NCBI RefSeq assembly: GCF_000194155.1 | Contig: NZ_GL877878.1 | Location: 2,084,362-2,148,361 of the forward strand | From: Saccharopolyspora spinosa NRRL 18395 | Lineage (GTDB): Bacteria > Actinomycetota > Actinomycetes > Mycobacteriales > Pseudonocardiaceae | Direction: 5' to 3' | DNA length: 64,000 nucleotides | Part shown: piece by piece, positions 36,938 through 45,537 of the stretch | How the letters are laid out: each line of letters begins with the position of its first letter | Numbering within the stretch: position 1 is the stretch's first letter | Notes under the pieces: generated by a model | The model's database searches: none | Told to the model about the DNA's origin: nothing | Seen by the model: only the letters and a program-made list of their open reading frames with translations | Translations under genes and position numbers: made by a program

Positions 36938-37711
36938 CAAGCACGACGAACTGGGCACCGGTACCTGCCGAACTCGCGGGTTTGTTCGCCACCGTGAGCA
37001 CGGCGACAGTGGCCAGCCAGCTGCTGAAACGGGGCCTGCGCGATCAATTCCTCGCGGGGGTGCACCCGCTGCGTCCCGGACAGCGCATGGTCGGGGCCGC
37101 GTGGACACTGCGGACGATCCCCGCACGGGAGGACCTCGACGGCCTGCTGCCCGGCACCCGCCCCACCGCAGGGTTGTCGCTGTTCGACGCGATCGAGTCA
37201 ACCCCAGCTGGAGCCGTTCTCGTCGTGGACGGGCGCGGGCAAGCACGCACCGCCACCGGCGGGGACATCCTTGCCGAGCGACTACGGGTGCGAGGCGCCT
37301 GCGGCCTCGTCACCGACGCCGGTTTGCGCGATGTTGCGGGCCTCGCGGAGACCGGGCTGCCGTGCTACTCGGCCGGGGCCACGGCCAACGTCAGCAGGGC
37401 ATACCTGCGCGTGCTCGAACAGGACGTGCCGATCGGATGTGGCGACGTCGCCGTCTACCCCGGCGACGTCCTCGTCGGCGACGACGACGGAGTCATCGTG
37501 GTGCCGAGGGAGTACGTCGAGACCGTAGCCGCCGACGCCGCAGACCAGGAGGGGCTCGAGCGGTTCATCGGCGAGATCCCCGGCCTCCGCCGAACTGCTG
37601 GCCGAGGCGGGTGCGTCGTTGCATGGCCTGTACCCGGCCTCCGCCGAACTGCTGGCCGAGTACCGCGAGACAGCCGACGGAAACAACAGTGGCAGGGAGC
37701 CGCACCAATGA
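36934..37711 (+). CDS. RraA-like aldolase (CHA/oxaloacetate aldolase family), apparent frameshift near the 3' end
   Basis: About 260 residues. The RraA-like fold shows TVASQLLKRGLRDQFLAGV, VVDGRGQARTATGGDILAER (about 98-117, the metal/pyruvate-binding GGxLxxxA region), GLVTDAGLRDVAG and PGDVLVGDDDGVIVVPREYV. This family includes 4-hydroxy-4-methyl-2-oxoglutarate and 4-carboxy-4-hydroxy-2-oxoadipate aldolases. At 37578-37581 a run of four C shifts the frame and fuses it to the next gene; with three C the protein ends in AGASLHGLYPASAELLAEYR and TADGNNSGREPHQ, with an ATGA overlap to the reductase. A 54-bp near-repeat of CCGGCCTCCGCCGAACTGCT lies at the same place. Confidence 0.8.
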
Positions 37712-38367
37712 CCACCGTCCTTCCCGGCTCGCTGACTCCCGAGCAGACCTACCGCCTGCTCACCGGCGTCGTCGTGCCGCGCCCGATCGCATGGGTGACC
37801 ACGTTGTCGGCCGACAACGTGGTGAACCTGGCCCCGTTCAGCTGCTTCACCTTCGTCTCCAACTCCCCACCGATGCTCGGGATCAACGTCGGGCGGAAAT
37901 CCGGCCAACGCAAAGACACCGGGCGCAACATCCACGATCGGGGCGAGTACGTCGTGCACATCCCCGACGAATCGATGATCGAGGCCGTCCACCTGAGCGC
38001 GGTCGAACACCCGCCCGCCACAAGCGAAACCAAGGTGCTCGGACTCGAGACCACCGACTCCGAACTGGTCACAGTGCCCAGATTGTCGTGCGCCGCCATC
38101 GCGCTCGAATGCAGGCTCCACTCTGTGACCGCATACGGCCGCACCGGAGCGGAATTCATCGTCGGTGAGGTCGTCGCCTTCCACGTGCGCGAGGGTCTCC
38201 TCCGCAACGGCAAGATCGACACCGCGGAGCTGGCGCCTATCGCCCGCCTCGGCGGACCCAACTACGCCGGGCTCGGCACCGTCACCATGATGACCGCCAT
38301 CGAACAAACACCGAAATCCGTCATGGCCGAGGCAGGCCCAACACCACGACGACCCCCCACCCCGTGA
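37708..38367 (+). CDS. Flavin reductase-like FMN-binding protein
   Basis: A 219-residue protein of the flavin reductase-like split-barrel family. PRPIAWVTTLSADNVVNLAP and SCFTFVSNSPPMLGINV (about residues 23-60) form the FMN-binding start, followed by KDTGRNIHDRGEYVVHI and the C-terminal APIARLGGPNYAGLG. Such proteins reduce FMN for a partner monooxygenase or act on flavin-linked substrates; no monooxygenase is seen in the window. Last gene of the aldolase operon. Coupled to the RraA-like gene by ATGA if the frameshift there is corrected. Confidence 0.85.
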   Translation: MTTVLPGSLTPEQTYRLLTGVVVPRPIAWVTTLSADNVVNLAPFSCFTFVSNSPPMLGINVGRKSGQRKDTGRNIHDRGEYVVHIPDESMIEAVHLSAVEHPPATSETKVLGLETTDSELVTVPRLSCAAIALECRLHSVTAYGRTGAEFIVGEVVAFHVREGLLRNGKIDTAELAPIARLGGPNYAGLGTVTMMTAIEQTPKSVMAEAGPTPRRPPTP

Positions 38368-38457
38368 ACGGCCCCGGAAATGCCCCGGAACCGCCCCATC
38401 CCACACCTGGAGGGTGCCCCTGATGGTCGTGCGGACCATTCGGCGATAGACCGCGGA

Positions 38458-38849
38458 TTACCCTTCCTCTTCAAGCTTCTGGAACCGTTCTTCGAGGACC
38501 AGAGCCCTGATCTCCCGCAGGTGCAGCTCACCAATCCGGTCAAGCACGACGCTCTTCAGCGTTTGCTCATAGCTGCCGTGGGTCGTATCCGCCCGACGCT
38601 TCGCGACCTTGCCCAGCCATACACGCTCTTCAGCGTTTGCTCATAGCTGCCGTGGGTCGTATCCGCCCGACGCTTCGCGACCTTGCCCAGCCATACCGCC
38701 GCCACCTCGCGGAACTTGAAGTCGACCGTCAGCCGCGCCCTGGCCTTCTGCAGCTGCCCGATCGCCGACTCCAACCGCTCGACCGTGCGGACTGCTCGGA
38801 ATCGCAGTTGATGCGCAAGCGCGGGACAGTTCGCTGCCCAAATGTGCAT
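38458..38849 (-). pseudogene. Relic of a tyrosine-recombinase integrase
   Basis: Minus-strand reading gives REVAAVWLGKVAKRRADTTH and GSYEQTLKSVVLDRIGELHL, then REIRALVLEERFQKLEEEG and stop. This is the SAM-like core-binding segment (LxxxLGxxxLxxIT/RxxV...) of phage-type integrases. A 74-bp tandem duplication (38551-38698) breaks the frame, and no catalytic RHRY domain follows. It probably marks the scar of an integrated element. Confidence 0.6.
38551..38698. repeat. 74-bp tandem duplication inside the integrase relic
   Basis: The unit starting GCTCTTCAGCGTTTGCTC at 38551 is repeated directly from 38625 with almost no differences. Since 74 is not a multiple of three, the duplication alone destroys the reading frame. 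The closeness of the copies implies a recent event. Confidence 0.85.
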
Positions 38850-38905
38850 GGTGCGCCTACGCGGAGCTCGACGGCGCTATCGAGGTCGTCGGCTAGAAGA
38901 ACTGG

Positions 38906-39514
38906 CTACTTCCGAAGGCTCTTCGCGACGTCGTTCGCGGCCTTCATCAGCGCTGCCCGGTTAGCGTCCGGCCCCAGTCCAGCCGTCGTGTCGTTCGGTG
39001 TAACTCCCGCCGCCTCGTAGCGGACCTCGACCGTGACATTTCCCGTCCGAAATTTGAGTTTCCCGTAGCCATCAGCGAACTCGCCGTAAGCTTCATCGCC
39101 GATCCCTTCAAGAGTCCCCTTGTCCGCCATCCCCTGGTTATTACGCATCATGACGAACGAGCGTTGCGCGATCGAAACGCCGCTACCTCCTTCCATTCCC
39201 TCGGGAGATTTGTGCAGGTACAGTTGAACAGCAAGGCCCTGCCGGTACGGGACCACGCCTTGCGCTGACGGTTCCGGCTTAGCTGCGGCTTGATAGCTCC
39301 ATTGACACGTGTCTGTAGTTCCCGGTATCGGGGTAATGTTTTTCTCGCCGCGGGCTTCACCAACGACGTCCTGAATAGACTGCGGGCTAACTACAGTGCA
39401 GGCGTCAGGTATGTCAGTAAATGGGTCGGGGGCTGCCGCCTGGCCAGAACATGCGGCAAGCAAGGGAGCCGCGATCAATACGATGCTGAGTGAATACGTC
39501 TGCCTAATCCGCAT
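38906..39514 (-). CDS. DUF3558-type lipoprotein
   Basis: A 202-residue exported lipoprotein. MRIRQTYSLSIVLIAAPLLA ends in the lipobox LLAAC, followed by SGQAAAPDPFTDIPDACTVV, the DPF...CxL pattern typical of DUF3558. The second Cys in TDTCQWSY could pair with the first mature one. GAGGAG precedes the ATG at 39514. It is in a minus-strand operon with an interrupted small gene and a YbaB/EbfC-family gene, a common actinomycete trio. Function unknown, cell-envelope located. Confidence 0.85.
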   Translation of the reverse strand: MRIRQTYSLSIVLIAAPLLAACSGQAAAPDPFTDIPDACTVVSPQSIQDVVGEARGEKNITPIPGTTDTCQWSYQAAAKPEPSAQGVVPYRQGLAVQLYLHKSPEGMEGGSGVSIAQRSFVMMRNNQGMADKGTLEGIGDEAYGEFADGYGKLKFRTGNVTVEVRYEAAGVTPNDTTAGLGPDANRAALMKAANDVAKSLRK

Positions 39515-39652
39515 GATGTCAGCTCCTCTTCCGAACGTCCCAGCCTTCGGTGTCCACAGACGACGATGGGATCGTTTCCGGAACCTTGAGGTCAACGATC
39601 TCCTGCTTAAGGTCCTGGCCAGCTCGCCGGTACTCGGCGATCGCGGTCTGGG

Positions 39653-40349
39653 CAGGGCGTGTGCAAGGTTGATCTGAGGGTTGCGGCGGGTTTTTGTCCA
39701 GGTGGGACGCGAGACCAGGGGGCGGGTTCAGGTGGGAGATCATCGGGTTGTTCAAGCCGTGACGGTCTGTCCAGGAGCCGCGCTCTTGTGTTCTTGGCTT
39801 CCCTGGTTCGGGTTGTGCTTGACCGGCCCACCCTCACAGTCGAGTCCTTGCGGGGTCGTGTGACTCCCGGTGCGAAGACGTTCATCGAGTCCGCCTCGGC
39901 GGAGAGAAGCCGCAAGTTCCATTGAAATCGAACCTTCGATTTCCGGTGCTGGCGGTGCTGGCGGTGACCGCCGGTGCGAAGACGTTCATCGAGTCCGCCT
40001 CGGCGGAGAGAATCCGCAAGTTCCATTGAAATCGAACCTTCGATTTCAATGGAACTTGCGGACCGTCGGCGTGTCGCATCCCGACACGCCGATGCCTGTG
40101 GACAACCTCCGCAATTTCAATGGAAATCGTGGGCGGGTACGGACGTGCCAGGGCCCGCAGCCTGGAAGGTCCTTGTTCTGGACGGAAACCTGCGAACCGG
40201 ATATGGCGCTGGCGCCGACCGAACGGCACAGCCGCCGGTATCGAAACGGTCCACCACCTGGACAACCTGTTACCCACCTGGCCAACCTGCCACCCACCTT
40301 CCCGCCCGAAACTACCTAAACCTGATAGGTCAACCTTGCACACGCCCTG
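39653..40349. mobile_element. MITE-like non-autonomous transposon, 697 bp
   Basis: Perfect 20-bp terminal inverted repeats: CAGGGCGTGTGCAAGGTTGA at 39653-39672 and its complement at 40330-40349. The 10 bp directly outside each end are identical (GCGGTCTGGG, 39643-39652 and 40350-40359), a target-site duplication. No transposase-sized frame lies within. The interior has a 77-bp direct repeat and several palindromes related to those at 4.9 and 22.2 kb. Deleting the element plus one duplication repairs a host reading frame, which confirms the boundaries. Confidence 0.85.
39867..40047. repeat. 77-bp direct repeats and a 23-bp-arm palindrome inside the transposon
   Basis: CCGGTGCGAAGACGTTCATC... 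through ...CCTTCGATTTC occurs at 39867-39943 and 39971-40047 with at most one or two differences. The second copy continues into a perfect cruciform: arms 40014-40036 and 40039-40061 separated by CC, centred on ATCGAA-CC-TTCGAT. A related palindrome GCAATTTCAATGGAAATCG is at 40111-40129. Confidence 0.85.
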
Positions 40350-40394
40350 GCGGTCTGGGCCTGGGTAATCTGATGCGTACTTTGGCACGGTCTC

Positions 40395-40703
40395 TCAGCT
40401 CCCAAAGCCCGGAAGGGCATCAATCATCTTCGCGTTGGAGTCATCGACCGCCTGCGCGCGTGCAGAATTGATCGCCTCCAGGATCTTTCCTCCCAAAGCC
40501 GATGGGTGATGGGAGCGAAGTTCTGCGTCAGGTATCGACAGATCCTGAATCGCCCCAATTCCGTTGACCCGTGCGACCACGGCCTGGTCTGCCGACGAGC
40601 CCGTGTAGGTGCTTGCTACGGCTTCATCCCGCAGCGCCTGCACGGTGTTCATCTTCTTGTCCAGCTCCGCCAACATCGCCTCGATGTCGGGAAGTTCTGA
40701 CAC
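40395..40703 (-). CDS. YbaB/EbfC-family protein
   Basis: A 102-residue protein: SELPDIEAMLAELDKKMNTV (helical start), then the beta-rich middle AVVARVNGIGAIQDLSIPDA and a C-terminal helix LGGKILEAINSARAQAVDD. This is the layout of the YbaB/EbfC nucleoid-associated fold as found in many actinomycete secretion-related operons. The GTG at 40703 is preferred over a TTG seven codons upstream because GAGG lies six bases before it. It heads the operon containing the transposon-split gene and the DUF3558 lipoprotein. Confidence 0.75.
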   Translation of the reverse strand: MSELPDIEAMLAELDKKMNTVQALRDEAVASTYTGSSADQAVVARVNGIGAIQDLSIPDAELRSHHPSALGGKILEAINSARAQAVDDSNAKMIDALPGFGS

Positions 40704-40739
40704 GACAACCTCGAGTTCCTGCAAGCTCGGTACGAGCGC

Positions 40740-41063
40740 CTACGACATGTCGTCCTCGTTAGGCGTCCCATCGGAATCTGCGTCCGCGTCGCCAATCACC
40801 GGCGGTGCGACGGCATGGCCGGTGTCCGGGTCGATCTCACCGCTGAACCCGAAGTGCTCGTCGGTGTTGCGGATGTTTTTGCGACGCCGATATCGGCCAC
40901 GGAGGCTGCGAGTCCTGCGCCGTACCAGAGTGGCCCGAATAGGCTGGCATCGAACTCCAGCGCCCCAGACACGCATTTCCCCCAAATCTCGTTATGCCTG
41001 ATCTTCGGTGGCCAAGGGTATCCAGCCGTCTTCCCACCGTGGGCGAGTCGAACGTCAACCTCG
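40740..41063 (-). pseudogene. Probable broken gene ahead of the YbaB-like gene
   Basis: One frame gives SGALEFDASLFGPLWYGAGL and AASVADIGVAK; another continues KNIRNTDEHFGFSGEIDPDT and GHAVAPPVIGDADADSDGTP to a stop at 40740. The two join naturally at an AAAAA run near 40880, suggesting a frameshift. No family is recognised and the 5' end is unclear (a stop lies at about 41066). Confidence 0.35.
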
Positions 41064-41173
41064 CCTTAAGCGGACGATCTCACTCGAATGGTCCAACCAC
41101 CAGGCTTTTTTGTGCGCCATGCCACGTTTTGCAGGCGTAGGGCTGCCGGCTCGACATCAGGTGAAGCCGGTCC

Positions 41174-41950
41174 GTGCGGCGTGTGAGTAGTCGGAAAGAT
41201 GGCCGACTGAATACTCAGGTGAAGCATTCCCATGCGGGGAAACGTAAGGGCGGGGCTCGTTCCGGCGAGCCGGATGCGTCGGTGCGATTCCGGCCTACTG
41301 ATCGGGACCGTCGCATCTTGGGTCTGCTGGGAGAGCACAAGGTGCCGACTACCCAGCAGATCGTGGCGGCGGAGTTCGCGTCCGTACGTCGCGCGCAGGA
41401 TCGGCTGGCGCAGCTGCGAAGGCTCGATGTGCTGTTCAGTTTTCGCGAGTCCTAACGCGACGGCGGCACCAGTCAGACGCCGTTCGCGCTTGGTTACCTT
41501 GGCGCACGTGCCATTGCCGCACAGCGCGCCGGGAAACCACCGACGCGACCCGCGCATCAGTGGTGGTCGGAACAGCGGTGCACCGGAGTTCTTCTGGAAC
41601 AGCACGGTGAAGCTGCATCCGGACGGATACGGCTGCTGGGCCGAACATGGCAGGTGGGTGCGGTTCGTCCTCGAATACGACACGGGCACCGAGGCACTGT
41701 CGAAGGTCACGCACAAGATCGCCGACTACAGCGCGTTTCCGACCGATTCCTTCGGAATCCTGCTGTTCTCGGTTCACTCGGCGAAACGAGAACGGGCGCT
41801 GCGGCAGGCCCTCCGGCGCGCGGTCGGCACCACACGTCCGCCGCTGGTGATCGCCACTACCCACGCGACCAGGCGCACCCCGACGGGCCGGCCGGGCCGG
41901 TGTGGGCGTTGTGGGGACCAGGTTCCGATGACGCAGCGGCGCGGCGCTAG
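41174..41950 (+). pseudogene. Decayed replication-relaxation family gene
   Basis: Three frames carry pieces in order. First, RFRPTDRDRRILGLLGEHKV and PTTQQIVAAEFASVRRAQDR (winged-helix start) with a stop at 41455. Next, KLHPDGYGCWAEHGRWVRFV, LEYDTGTEALSKVTHKIADY and FPTDSFGILLFSVHSAKRER. Then QAHPDGPAGPVWALWGPGSD after a shift near 41870. This is the replication-relaxation (Replic_Relax) family found on actinomycete plasmids and integrative elements. The middle part is missing. Confidence 0.65.
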
Positions 41951-41983
41951 CCTGAACCGCCCGCCTCCGAGGAACGTTTTAGG

Positions 41984-43729
41984 TCAGCTCGGGACCAGCC
42001 TCCACTGCTTGGCGCGCGACTGAGCGCGCCACATGCTCCCATACCGGCCTTCCTGCTCAATCAGCTCGACGTGAGTGCCGCGTTGCGCCACCTGGCCGTC
42101 CTCGAACACGAGGATCTGGTCGGCGCCGACCACGGTGGACAGGCGGTGCGCGATGACCACAACGGTCTTGCCGGTGACCAGGTTGTCGATGGCTTGCTGG
42201 ACGACCACTTCGGACTCGGTGTCCAGTGCGGCGGTCGGTTCGTCCAGAAGCACGATCGGGGCGTCCTTGAGGATCGCGCGGGCGATGGAGATGCGCTGGC
42301 GTTCGCCTCCGGACAGGGCCGAGCCGATCTCGCCCACGCGCGTTTCGTAGCCGTCGGGGAGGCGTTCGGCGAAGGTGTGGACGTTGGCTGCGCGGGCGGC
42401 GGCGATGATTTCGTCGCGGGTCGCATCCGGCCTGCCCATTGCGATGTTCGCGAGGATCGTGTCGTCGAAGAGGTAGACGTCCTGGAAGACGACGGCGAAG
42501 TGCCGCATCAGCTCCTCTGGTTCCAGTGAGGCCACGTCGACGCCGCCGATGCGTACCTCGCCCTGTTGCGGGTCGGCGAAGCGGGTCATCAGGCGGGTGA
42601 GGGTGGTCTTGCCCGAGCCGGAGGGGCCTACGAGGGCGGTCAGGCTGCGTTCGGGCACCTCGAACGACACGTTGTGCAGCACCGGCTCGGTGCGGCCGTC
42701 GTAGGTGAACGAGACGTCGGAGAAGGTGATGTCGAACGACGACGGCGTCCTGCCGCCCGGCCGGACTGGCAACGCACGCGAGTCGAGGGCCTCGCTGACC
42801 CTGGTCAGGGCCGCCTCGGACAGCTCGAACAGCTTCGTCATCGTCACCGCGGCCGCCAGCGGCTCGGCGAACCTCGCGGCGGTGACGACCACGGCGAGCA
42901 GCAAGGGCAACGTCAGAGAGGCGTTGAACACCAGCGACGCGCCGAGCACGACGAGTGCGATGACGGCTGCTTGCACCAGGAACTGCAGCGCGGCCACCGG
43001 GACCGAGGCGGAACGGTTCGAGGTGGCGTTGGCGGCGTGCTGGTGGGCGAAGACCTCGGTCAGGCGCGGGGAGTTCGCGCCCGCCTGGCCGGTCGCCTTG
43101 AAGACCGGCAGACCCTGCACGTACTCGACGATTCGGCTGGCAGCGCCGGCGTTGGCCGTGTCGACGCGGCGGAAGCCCTGGTTGGAGAGGGTGCGCAGCC
43201 TGCGCAGCAACGGGACGGACACGACCACCGCGGCGACGAGCACGAGGCCCAGGCGCCAGTCGACGGCCAGCACCACGACTCCGAGCAGTGCCGGCACCGT
43301 GACCAGCTGCACGAACAGCGTGGAGAACGCCGAGATGCCGGTGGCGGCGCTGGTGACGTTGGCGCCGACCACCGTCGTGAGATCGCCCGCGGCCCGGCGG
43401 GCGAGTTCCTGCTGGGGCATCGACCGCAGCCGCTCCCCCAGCCTGGTCCTGGTGTCGCCGGTGACGAGATGCCAGTAGTCGAACGTGAACGCGCTCTCCC
43501 GCAGGCGCAGCAACGCCTCGGCCACGACCAGTGCGACCAGGACGCCCAGCCACAGCCAGGCGGCGCCGGTGCCGACCGGGTCGGCGGCGAGGGCGGCGAG
43601 CAGCGGGATGAACGCCGCGTACGCGAGGGCCTGCACGACCGACGCGATCACCGAGATCCGCAGTGTGGTGCGGAACTGCGGCGCGTACGGCCCTGCGGCC
43701 AGGAACATCAACCTGCGGATGCGCTTCAT
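41984..43729 (-). CDS. ABC transporter, fused permease-ATPase (YbtQ/IrtB-like)
   Basis: A 581-residue half-transporter. Six helices occupy about residues 18-300. The ATPase carries Walker A GPSGSGKTTLTR (about 370), Q-loop VVFQDVYLFDD, signature ALSGGERQRISIARA and Walker B IVLLDEPTAALD with the H-loop IAHRLSTV. It pairs with the next half-transporter; the ATGA overlap (43726-43729) couples their translation. Exporter-fold pairs beside thiazoline-siderophore NRPS genes (YbtP/YbtQ, IrtA/IrtB) import the loaded metallophore in known systems, so import is plausible, export possible. Confidence 0.92.
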   Translation of the reverse strand: MKRIRRLMFLAAGPYAPQFRTTLRISVIASVVQALAYAAFIPLLAALAADPVGTGAAWLWLGVLVALVVAEALLRLRESAFTFDYWHLVTGDTRTRLGERLRSMPQQELARRAAGDLTTVVGANVTSAATGISAFSTLFVQLVTVPALLGVVVLAVDWRLGLVLVAAVVVSVPLLRRLRTLSNQGFRRVDTANAGAASRIVEYVQGLPVFKATGQAGANSPRLTEVFAHQHAANATSNRSASVPVAALQFLVQAAVIALVVLGASLVFNASLTLPLLLAVVVTAARFAEPLAAAVTMTKLFELSEAALTRVSEALDSRALPVRPGGRTPSSFDITFSDVSFTYDGRTEPVLHNVSFEVPERSLTALVGPSGSGKTTLTRLMTRFADPQQGEVRIGGVDVASLEPEELMRHFAVVFQDVYLFDDTILANIAMGRPDATRDEIIAAARAANVHTFAERLPDGYETRVGEIGSALSGGERQRISIARAILKDAPIVLLDEPTAALDTESEVVVQQAIDNLVTGKTVVVIAHRLSTVVGADQILVFEDGQVAQRGTHVELIEQEGRYGSMWRAQSRAKQWRLVPS

Positions 43730-45537
43730 GCGATCACGTCCTTCACACTGGTACCCACGAGCCCCCAGCTCGCGGCCTGTTCGTGCCGTGCCCACAGCGC
43801 CGAGTACCGGCCGCCGGCCTTCACCAGCTCCGCGTGCGTGCCGCGTTCGGCGACGCGGCCGTCGTCCAGCACGACGATCTGGTCGACGCCGGTGACGGTG
43901 GTGAGCTTGTGGGCGATGACGATGACGGTCCTGCTGACGGTGAGCCGGGCGACGGCTTCCTGGATCGCGGCCTCGCTCTCCGGGTCGGCGAACGCGGTGG
44001 CCTCGTCGAGCACCACCACGGGCGCGTCGGACAGCATCGCGCGCGCGATCGTGATGCGCTGGCGTTGCCCGCCGGACAGCTTCCCGCCGCGTTCGCCGAC
44101 CTGGCTGTCGTAGCCGTCGGCCAGCTCGCCGACGATGAAGTCGTGCGCCGCGGCCGCTCGGGCAGCCTCGACGACTTCCTCGTCGGTCGCGGAGGGCTTG
44201 GCGAGCCTGATGTTCTCCGCCACCGTGCCGTCGACCAGGAACGGGTCCTGGAACACCAATGTCACGTGCCGCAGCAGGACGTCGCTGGACATCTCCCGCA
44301 CGTCGACACCACCGACGAGCACCGATCCAGCGTCCACGTCGTAGAACCGCGGGATCAGCCGCGCCACCGTGGACTTGCCCGAACCCGACGGCCCGACCAG
44401 CGCGCACACGGTTCCGGCCGGGACGTCGATCGTGACGTCTTGCAGCACCGGGCGGTCCGGCGAGTAGCCGAAGGTCACGCCGCGCAACGCCACCTCCGCG
44501 CCGACCGGCGTCCGGGGCTCGGACGGCTCGGGCAACGGCGGTACGGCCAGCAGTTCGCCGATCCGGACGGCGCCGGCCTTGGAGTCGTTGACGTAGTTCG
44601 TCAGGTGCATCAGCGGTGAGATCGCCTCGATCGGCATCGCGCCGATCAGCAGGCCCAGCACCAGATCAGCGGGTTCGATCCACCCGGCGGCGAGCATCGG
44701 CACACCGCACGCGGCGACCACCAGCAGCGTCGGCAGCGGCACGATCACCAGCCGGTTGAAGGCCGAGGCGCTGCGTGAAGTCGCCGTCCACGCGCCCACG
44801 GCGTCGGTGAACTCTTGCACCGCCGACCCGAAGCGGCGAAACGAGGTGCGGCCATCGTCGAACGTCCGCACCACCGGCATGCCCTGCACGAACTCGACCA
44901 CCGCGTTGTTCACGTCCTCCGCGGCCTGGTTGTACTTCGCGCGTTGTGCCGTGTGGTCGCGGGCCATCAGCGAGAACGACACCATCGCGAGCGGCACCAC
45001 CAGGAGCACCACCAGCAGCAGCTTCCACTGCACGATGCCCAGTGCGATCAGCGCCGCAAGCGGTTGCGCGGCAACGCCTCCGAAGAACGGCACGGCGTCG
45101 GCGACCACGTTGTGCAACGCCGCCACGTCGTCCTGCACGATCTTCTTGATCCGGCCGGACCCCGTGCGCTGCACGACCCCCAACGGCATCCTGGCGAGCG
45201 CGTCGGCCAAAGTCCGCCGCAGCACCACTTCCAGGTCGAACGAGGCGTGGTGCGCGACCTGCTCGGCGAGCCACTTGGCGCCGAAGGACAGCACCAGCAA
45301 CGCGAACGCGCCGCCGGCCCACCAGCCGAACGCGGTGAACGACCGGTCCGCCGCGAACAGCTCACCCACCGCCATCGCGACGCACACGTACCCGACGACC
45401 GCGGCGACACCGCCCAGCGCCCCCAGCGCGAGTCCGCGCCCGAGCCTTGACTTCACCCCCGGCGACAACGCGACGAGGTCCATCACCGGCTTCATCCCGG
45501 CGTTGTTGTCGGCGGACGTCCCAGAAATATCTGACAT
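43726..45537 (-). CDS. ABC transporter, fused permease-ATPase (YbtP/IrtA-like)
   Basis: A 603-residue half-transporter. Membrane helices run from about residue 35 (LALGALGGVAAVVGYVCVAM) to 290. The ATPase has Walker A GPSGSGKSTVAR (about 385), VFQDPFLVDG, signature KLSGGQRQRITIARA and Walker B VVVLDEATAFADPESEA with IAHKLTTV. The Asp usually found in the D-loop region (ALD) reads AFADPE, a variant common in this subfamily. The start overlaps the NRPS-1 stop (TGATG at 45535-45539). It probably forms a heterodimer with the downstream half-transporter. Confidence 0.92.
   Translation of the reverse strand: MSDISGTSADNNAGMKPVMDLVALSPGVKSRLGRGLALGALGGVAAVVGYVCVAMAVGELFAADRSFTAFGWWAGGAFALLVLSFGAKWLAEQVAHHASFDLEVVLRRTLADALARMPLGVVQRTGSGRIKKIVQDDVAALHNVVADAVPFFGGVAAQPLAALIALGIVQWKLLLVVLLVVPLAMVSFSLMARDHTAQRAKYNQAAEDVNNAVVEFVQGMPVVRTFDDGRTSFRRFGSAVQEFTDAVGAWTATSRSASAFNRLVIVPLPTLLVVAACGVPMLAAGWIEPADLVLGLLIGAMPIEAISPLMHLTNYVNDSKAGAVRIGELLAVPPLPEPSEPRTPVGAEVALRGVTFGYSPDRPVLQDVTIDVPAGTVCALVGPSGSGKSTVARLIPRFYDVDAGSVLVGGVDVREMSSDVLLRHVTLVFQDPFLVDGTVAENIRLAKPSATDEEVVEAARAAAAHDFIVGELADGYDSQVGERGGKLSGGQRQRITIARAMLSDAPVVVLDEATAFADPESEAAIQEAVARLTVSRTVIVIAHKLTTVTGVDQIVVLDDGRVAERGTHAELVKAGGRYSALWARHEQAASWGLVGTSVKDVIA

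Larger units (their letters stand above)
39519..40405 (-). pseudogene. Small gene split by the transposon insertion
   Basis: Removing 39653-40349 and one copy of the 10-bp duplication joins STHQITQAQ (right side) to TAIAEYRRAGQDLKQEIVDL and KVPETIPSSSVDTEGWDVRK in one frame ending at 39519. This regains an uninterrupted gene of about 58 codons from a TTG at 40405 that overlaps the end of the YbaB-like gene. It lies 4 bp before the lipoprotein start. The function is unknown; helical EYRRxGxxL proteins recur in YbaB/DUF3558 operons. Confidence 0.6.

Noticed and set aside
36808-38367. A natural RraA-flavin reductase fusion
   Set aside because: The linker (GLRRTAGRGGCVVAWPVPG) is out-of-frame sequence; shifting one base gives a normal RraA C-terminus and an ATGA junction. 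Kept as a frameshift finding instead.
39653-40349. Transposase gene inside the mobile element
   Set aside because: Frames inside are below 170 codons, built from the repeats, and show no DDE or HUH motif.
41984-44407. One 807-residue ABC protein
   Set aside because: The first 225 residues are out-of-frame shadow of the upstream ATPase; the real start is the ATG at 43729 with ATGA overlap.
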